Assembly (NCBI GenBank): GCA_003508835.1 | Contig: PUFA01000077.1 | Span: 1,192,001-1,256,000 of the forward strand | DNA from: Eonycteris spelaea | Lineage: Eukaryota > Chordata > Mammalia > Chiroptera > Pteropodidae | Length of the DNA stretch: 64,000 nucleotides | Reading direction: 5' to 3' | Part shown: one piece after another, positions 57,091 to 64,000 of the stretch | How positions within the stretch are numbered: position 1 is the stretch's first letter | Layout of the letters: each line of letters begins with the position of its first letter | Notes under the pieces: generated by a model | What the model saw: only the letters and a program-made list of their open reading frames with translations | What the model was told of the DNA's origin: nothing | Databases searched by the model: none | Program-made: the position numbers and the translations under genes

Positions 57091-59834
57091 ATAATAATAC
57101 ATTTTTTAAATAGACCTCATATTTAAAAAAAGAATTTAGTAGGCATTTAGAAAACATTGACAGAGCTAAGGACACACAGATGGTGATGGTTGCAGGGGAA
57201 ATTTTTTGCTGAGTAATTGATTTACAGGCAGAAACATAAAAGCCAGGTGAAAATAAAAAATGAATTGGAAAAGGGACTTGATGAGCACGTCTTAATTTAT
57301 GAAACCCAAAGATATTTGCTATAGGGCTAGCACGTAAATTCTAATTGAATCAAGCCCAATAGCTCAAAGCAAAAACCTCTTTTAAAGGATCACGCACTGA
57401 CTTCAAAGGTAGCGTGGCCCTGGCCCACGGGAAGAGAGGCAAAGAGGTCACGAACATGCCTGAAACTTTGCGTAGAGTCCGTGGAGAGTAGAATTAAAGG
57501 TTTGACACTCTGGAGGTTGCTGACCACACCCCTGGGTCTCTGCAATCCCAGGGGACAGGGTAGACAGTCCCTTGCCTCCCAAACATCAGCATCCCTCTGA
57601 AGGCTCACTGTAACTGGCATCCCGGGTGCCTTCCTGCAGTCCCAGGAGCTGAATGCACATGTGGAAACAAGCTTGCTACAGAGCGTACCTCCCTCCCTCT
57701 TGGTTCAGGACCATATTTCAAAATGCCACTTTATTAGCAGCTAAACAAAAACACCTCTTCGACAGTGATGAGGGAGCGTGGCGTAAACATGTCATCCCCA
57801 CCTATTGTTCTGCAGAGTCGAAATTCTCCTAAGATTGATGATAAAAGGCAGTTATAGAGGAAACGGCTTGAGTCTGCTGAATTAAAAACAAACAGTGAGG
57901 CATTCAACGATGCACAGATCTGATGGATTAAAATGCACCGAAGAAAGACGTCTCAAGCGATGCCTGAATAAGCCAAGTCGGAATGAGAGGGAATTCGGCC
58001 TGCAATTTCCAATCAAGAGAAAACTGGCAAAGCAACAGAATTTGAGGCTCCCTCAGATTTACACTTTATCTGCTAATTAGCATTAACATGCGCAGTAGAG
58101 GTATCTCACCAGCTTGTGGCTCAGTAAAAACTGGAACGTGTCACCACCACAGAATGTGTAATTACTTTAAGCACTGGCTGAAAATTGCAGGGTACTTCAC
58201 TTCAGAATTTGTATGTATTTATTGTTAGAGATAAACTTGTTGAAGTATATCTAATCTAATTTTATGTTATAATTCCTGTTTAAGATAATTTTAGTGTCAG
58301 CAAGCCAAAGACCGAAGTAAATAACTGCCATAAATTGTAATACATTAAAATACCAGAGCGATACAACCATTCAGCCACGACTTGATTTGCTTACTGTATA
58401 AGAACAAAAAAAAAAAAAAATTCTCAGATTACATCAAAAACAGAAATGTATCCTGTTGGGTTGCTTCTACCATGTCAGGTCATGCCGCTGACGAAGTCTG
58501 CCAACTTGAGACTCCCTCCTTCAGCTCCTTGCAAAAGGAAATCGCTTTTAAAAGAATTGTAGATTTCCGTTTCCCTTAGGTAGAACTTATTATTTTTGTA
58601 AAAATCTCTTTAACTTGCCCCATACCTCCCCACAAGGGAAATGCATTAGGACAGATTATTTGGCTTTAAATCATAACTAGGTTAATATTTGTTTTAAGTT
58701 TGAATTAAGACCTAGTTTAAATTCCTCCTTAAATTGTTAAACAAGACAATTTGGGGCTATGAAAAGGAAACTATACCATGTTTTTCAGTAATACGATATT
58801 ATAGCAGAGGCTACCAAATCATGCAAAAGCGATTTCTTATTTTCCTACTAAACAGGGGATTACAGCTAGCACTGCCTGCATACAGACTGTTCATTTTTGA
58901 GCAGCATTCTGTCAAGCCTGCAAAACTTGGAAAGACATGGAGATAACACTGCCTTTGAGAAGGGAGTGCTGGATCTAACACCATTTCTGTTTGATAAATC
59001 TCTGTATTTCTCTGCCTTTTTATGCAGTTTCTCAAGGAGAGAGAGAAAAGATACACAGGTTGTATGGTTCACGACGTCAATGCTTGTATGCATATAGTTC
59101 GTGTTTATAAGATGTGAAAACCTTTGTCAGTTTTCACTCAGGTGGGTACCTTCTGTTCCCTTGAGGAAAGTATTGAATTCAAGAATCCCATAGGATATAT
59201 CTTATTGTGATTCTTTTGGAAACAGCCCTAGGATTGCCATGTCTGCCCACCGGCCTCCCTGTTGAGTGAAAAATGGTGGGAGCTAATGAGGCCGTGAATG
59301 ACATGCCATCTCATAACACTGATGTATTGGTTCTCCAACAGCCTTCCCACTCGCTGCAATAATTAAACCGTATAGATTGAACCTTTGAAATTCTTTGCCT
59401 GGGGAAGGAACCTCACTCAGCACATTCAAAACACAACTGGATTTTCCTTTTTATGGCTGCCTTTTAACTTGGGAAATTGATATTTTATATTTAATGATTC
59501 CTAGCGATAGTTTGGCGCCGAACTCAGCATATTAAACATGGGGCCAGTATATAACCAAAACCCAGGCTGCCCTGTGATGTAATGTGAGTGGAGAGGATTG
59601 AAGTCTTCACTGAGGCTTGAGGGGACAGGGGCCGGGGGAGCAGCAATTCACGTGGTTTGCTCAAGAAGCCAGGAGCATTGAACAGAGGTGTCAGCCCTGC
59701 TGCTCTGGTAAGTACAAGATGCTGCCTCTGAGCTCTTCTATGGCTCCCGAGGGTTGAGAGAGGAGGAGGACCTTTCTTTCCAGGCCTTGTTCCTTGACTA
59801 CTGAACAGTGACTTTGAAGCAGCTATCCTTCTTT

Positions 59835-59835
<1 letters not shown>
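57091..59835. other. Long unassigned, largely repeat-free block
   Basis: No nameable repeat over about 2.7 kb apart from short A runs (58406-58420). Homeobox-like and TCF/SOX-like words occur; see the findings on possible conserved elements. No gene is supported. Confidence 0.4.

Positions 59836-59876
<41 letters not shown>
59836..59876. repeat. A41 homopolymer
   Basis: Forty-one consecutive A's. A weak 7-bp direct repeat 'aggacct' lies at 59767-59773 and 59876-59882, so it might be the tail of a short retroposed sequence. Confidence 0.95.
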
Positions 59877-59878
<2 letters not shown>

Positions 59879-61999
59879 ACCTCAGAACACCTGTGATTTC
59901 CCCATTCTCTGGCTGTTTGTGGAAGGTATTTTGAAATCTTGCTGAACAAAAGCAACCAGAGAAAATTTGAAGTCACAGTTGTCCACATCGTGTGAAAATG
60001 AACACTTTCCTCTAAGCAGCAGCTTAATAAGGAGTTAACTTGAGTGTGTTGACCTGATGCCGATGTATAATTTTAAGGTCTTTCATAGGGATACCGTTAA
60101 ATTTAAAAAATTTTTTCTACACTAAGACTTTCTCTGTGTGCACAGGGGCTTACCATAATTCATAAGAAGTAGCATAAGCTATTTGCAGGAACTGCTTTTT
60201 TCATCTAGAATCTTAACCTCTGCCTTGCCCCATAACATAGCCTGAAAGCCTGATACTGAGCCTGTCTTGGTGTCATTAATCCATGAAAAAGGCACCAAAG
60301 GGAACAGACAGATTCTGCCACTGGAGACCTGCTGGGTGTCCTCCTGTCACTGTCATTCTGCAGACTCTCTAATACAAACATCTGTAGGGCTTTTTCTTTC
60401 CTGTCATCCAAGGCAGTTTCCAAATTTGTGTTTTGGCTGATAATATTACATACAATATTTTTATTCCTTACATTTGAAAAGTTACTTAAAATCCTTAGAA
60501 GAGCCCCATGAAGTAACCTCACCCTCAAAAACCCACTGTACAAAGGTCAAAGTTGCAATTCGGTGATTTCGAGTCAGGGAACAAAGGGCACATCAGACAG
60601 GGAATGTGAGGGGAGCTCCTGAAAGGACAAGATACAAAGAGGCAAGAAGAGTTAAGTGAAGCCAGTGGGAGCCATCAACAGCTAGGAGCATCTGGTACCC
60701 TTGAGGCGGTCACCTAAACTCCTCCAGAGCTGTAGGGAAGTGCCCTGCTACCCTGCACACAGGAAATGGCACCTTCGGTAGAGAAACAAAGACACTGACA
60801 ACCTAGTAGGGAGAGGCCAGACAAACAAATTCTGACCACTCTGTCTTTCTGCCCCCTTTTCTCCTGCTGCTGCCTCCATTAGCCAAACTCCACTAGAAGC
60901 CAGAAGGCAAGGGGGTCTTGCTGATGCAGCCCCCCAGGGCACAGAGCAAGGAGAAGAAGGTACAAAGTTGATCTGGAGAGGCCTAGGGACTGCCCAGCAC
61001 AAGTGGCCTACTTGTCATTTAACTTATCAGAAGAAACGCTTGATGTAAAACAGGCATCTCACCAGTTCCTATACCACTATAAAGCCCACCAGTAAAACAA
61101 ATTTGTTACCACTTTTCACTTCTTATGGATTTTCATAATAGTCCTCAGAGGCCAACAACTACTATTAACTACTGTTGTCACCAACATCTTAATAGAAACA
61201 CACGTTCCTGTCGTATGTATATCCAGACATCCTAAGTGGTCTTTTAACTACATTTTATCAAGAGCCACTTTTACAGGCTTTTAATTGTTTCCTAATTGTT
61301 TATTTTCCCTTTTATGACCATGCCTTCTTAACCACACATTAAAAGGAAGTTCTATATCTTTGTGATTTCAAACATAATTTTTTCATCTTGTAGAATTATT
61401 AATCGGATTTATTTTTCTCATTTTTTAGACATATTTTCCTATTTGTTTGTAAGACATCCTCTCCCCTACATTGATGCATTTCTATTTGGTTAGCCCTCTC
61501 TCTCATTCTCTCCCTTTCCCTGGCAACTAAGTTAAAGCCATCATAGACTATTATTTCCACCCTTAATATCCATTCAATAGCTTTACTGTGAAGATTCTTC
61601 TGCAATCAAAGTAATGACATGTCTTCTCTTCGACTGTATCTTCAAATTCGTTTTTAGGTTAAAAATCAGGATATACTACTAGGTCTATCTGTGGTTTTTA
61701 GCCTGGAATGGCTTCATGTTGTGTATATTGAGTGACACTCAGATGCACCTAGCTCTGCTGTTTAGCCTGTATTTCTACATCTGCAGGGTTAATATTCTTA
61801 ATAACTAACAGTAATTCCAAGTTCCTCATTGGCAATCCTTTACTCAGTAAAGTAGGTAATTTAAATCATAACAATATTTATTTTCTTCTATGGTACTTCC
61901 ATTTTAATTTTAGATGAAAAAGAATGTGACAGAAATATTTTTATTTTCTCCATCATAGGAGAAAAAAAACAAAACAGAAACATGATGACAACTAGTGCA
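59877..61999. other. Unassigned DNA
   Basis: No repeat or gene recognised with confidence. The 112-codon minus-strand frame at 60205-60543 has no motif. Confidence 0.35.
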
Positions 62000-62135
62000 G
62001 TAGAAAAATGGAAAGGTTTCAGCTGTGAAGTCTTATAGTCCTGGGTTTGAGACCTCACAATCTTGTGCAAATTATTTGGCCTCTAAACCTTCCTTTTCTT
62101 GACTGTAACCTGATTGTGAGAATACCTGTTTGAGG
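62000..62135 (+). mobile_element. MIR SINE fragment
   Basis: 'cttatagtcctgggtttgag', 'tcttgtgcaaattatttggc' and 'ctaaaccttccttttcttga' follow MIR. Confidence 0.65.
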
Positions 62136-64000
62136 GGAGACTTTTATGTTTATTAATGGGATAACGAGACTGAAACGCCTGTGATATATTACCTAAGCGA
62201 TGTTAGTAACTTTTCCTCTCTAGTTTCATCCCCTCGCCCCTGCTCACGCTGCAATGTTGTTCTTGACGGACATCTGCTCCAGCCCACGCCCTCCACCGGT
62301 GCCTCTGTCCTTTGCGATGCATAACACACTACATGCAGCTCTAGTCCTCTCTTTACTCTATTTGTTCCTACTGATTTTCCCAACTCCTTTTCTTCCCCTT
62401 CCTATGGCTACCAGAGCTGACAAAATTGAAGACCTATAGGCCAGTCAACTAACATAAACGTGTGAATCAAGCAGGAATAAGATGAGAATGAGTGAGAAAG
62501 ATTGTGGAAAACTAGAGAATGTTTGTTCTGTCTACAAATAATCAAAACACAACGTACACACACTATTTGTCAAGCAAAATACATCAGCAGGATGGATTTG
62601 GCTTATGAGCTGCCATTTTGTGGACTTACCTCCCAAAGGAATTCACAGGTACCCATGGTTCCTAAATCTCAGGTATCATTGTGCCACTGACACCTGAACT
62701 TGAGTTACAATTATGTGTGGTTTTCTTATAAAACTCTCTCCTGAAATCATTCACACATGATGTATAAGAAATCATGGACCCATCTGAGGATGTACAGAAG
62801 TACCAATGAAGGTTATAATGCTTATTTGTCTCCACCAATAAAGATGTAGATAAGCCAAGGATTTTCTCAGATATATATAACTATTTCTAGAAAGTTAAAA
62901 GAGTCTTTTGAGAAACACACACACACCAGTAGCTATGCAGATTCTTGGTATCATCATAGGATGTTAACATTGCCATGACAACAATTCCATTAGGTAGGAA
63001 TTACTAATATTATTATGTCCTTTCACCTTGAATCCAAAGTGTCTGATCTGCATGCATGATCAAAGGTTTTTCACTAAGTGGGTGCCTTGTACAGTGCCTG
63101 GAAGTGGTAATTATTGTATAATTATTTCTGAATAAGCCAAAGAATCATGAGAGGCCTACCTTCAAGCTCAACATCAACAAGTTCGTGGACAGGTAAATCT
63201 GAAGTATGGTCACTAGAAATGGGGTGGTTTTTTGCTCAAAATCTCAATGTACTCTGGAATGAAGTAAATGATGTCAGGCTCTATAAGCAGCATCTCTAGT
63301 CACAAACCCAAAGCCAGATTCTTACGTGTGTGCCATGCGGAAAGGAATATGGGTCTTACACCTGTGGTGTTTGCTTTTTTGCTGACAGATATGCAAACTG
63401 ATAACAAGACCATCTGCTTCTTCATCCTCAGATATAAAAGATGACTACACACGTAGAGAACTAATCATTTTGCTCCCTCTCCCTGCTCATCTGATTTCAT
63501 AAGTACCTTTGTACAGCTCATTTTAATAACTTTTTTTTAGAATTTTCTGATCCTCAGCTTTGTTTACACGCTCTTAATTTCCCAAGAATGAAAAACTATC
63601 AAGTGAATTTCTTTAATGACAACAATCAACAGCAACAACAGAACTGCTTTCTTAAAATTGAAATCTAAATTTCTATTCTTCCATGATGCTACTTTGCAGG
63701 AGTTATGGGACCTAATATTCAAAAGTTTCAAAAGCAAAAAGACGAACGAGGATGAGTCAGGATTTCTGACAGAGTAATACAGCCCTGAGAGATAAAGCCC
63801 TAATGCCACCTCGGCTAGCTTCATTCACTCTTTCACGTGAGTATTTACTGTGTTCTGTCTGCTCTGGCTCTGCCTACGATGCCTGAGATCCTATACCAAC
63901 ATGGCCGCAGCTACCAGCACAGCTTTTGTGTTCAACCTTCTGCTCCTCCCCAGCCAACCACAGCATGAGAAATCCCCTCTCCTATTAATTTTGCTTATTT
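62136..64000. other. Unassigned DNA to the window end
   Basis: 'ccattaggtaggaattacta' near 62988 hints at an antisense MIR shred. Otherwise no repeat, gene or RNA is recognised. Confidence 0.35.

Noticed and set aside
59524..59988. 154-codon minus-strand frame, the longest in the window
   Set aside because: It reads through the A41 run as polyphenylalanine and has no family signature; the surrounding frame looks fortuitous.

Overview
The window is nuclear DNA from a eutherian mammal and contains no protein-coding gene, rRNA or tRNA that I can support. MIR, L2 and MER5/hAT fossils indicate a mammal, and MaLR (MLT1/MST) LTRs indicate a eutherian. I see no Alu, B1/B2, SINEC, ERE or cetartiodactyl tRNA-SINE. 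The youngest-looking repeats are L1 3' ends carrying the motif 'ttattggggt(g/c)acatt', near 4810, 20092 and (in the opposite sense) 57050. From memory this L1 3'UTR is typical of bats, so a bat (Chiroptera) is my best guess; another laurasiatherian is possible.

Layout. 1-2.4 kb: old L1 3' pieces, one split by an antisense MLT1 LTR. 2.7-2.9 kb: a GGAA/polypurine microsatellite. 3.6-5.5 kb: an L2 fragment, then a young L1 with target-site duplications and a 5' inversion. 8.2-13.1 kb: several antisense L1 ORF2 fragments. 14.9-17.4 kb: a HAL1/L1 ORF1-like relic, an L2 fragment and an MLT1 LTR. 18-33 kb: mostly unique AT-rich DNA sprinkled with MIR, L2 and MER5. 34.1-35.7 kb: two well-bounded DNA transposons, a MER2-like Tigger with TA target sites and a hAT-like MITE with a perfect 8-bp target-site duplication. 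36-54 kb: scattered MIR, L2, MER5 and unnamed ancient repeats, CA and TG microsatellites, and a small ORF of protein-like composition next to an LTR-like repeat. 55-57 kb: an old L1 3' end, a MaLR LTR with an internal CT expansion, and a second 5'-inverted L1. 57-64 kb: mostly unique sequence with a 41-base A run.

The window reads as a gene desert or the inside of a very long intron. Its repeats record successive waves: MIR/L2, then hAT, MaLR and old L1, then Tigger/MER2, then recent L1. The most useful leads are the two twin-primed L1 insertions, the intact-ended Tigger and hAT copies, a 13-bp direct repeat around a 22-bp AT insert, two small minus-strand ORFs of protein-like composition, and repeat-free blocks that could be conserved regulatory elements. 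I did not find a convincing new biological system. Repeat names come from recognising consensus text by eye; edges are approximate unless a target-site duplication is given.
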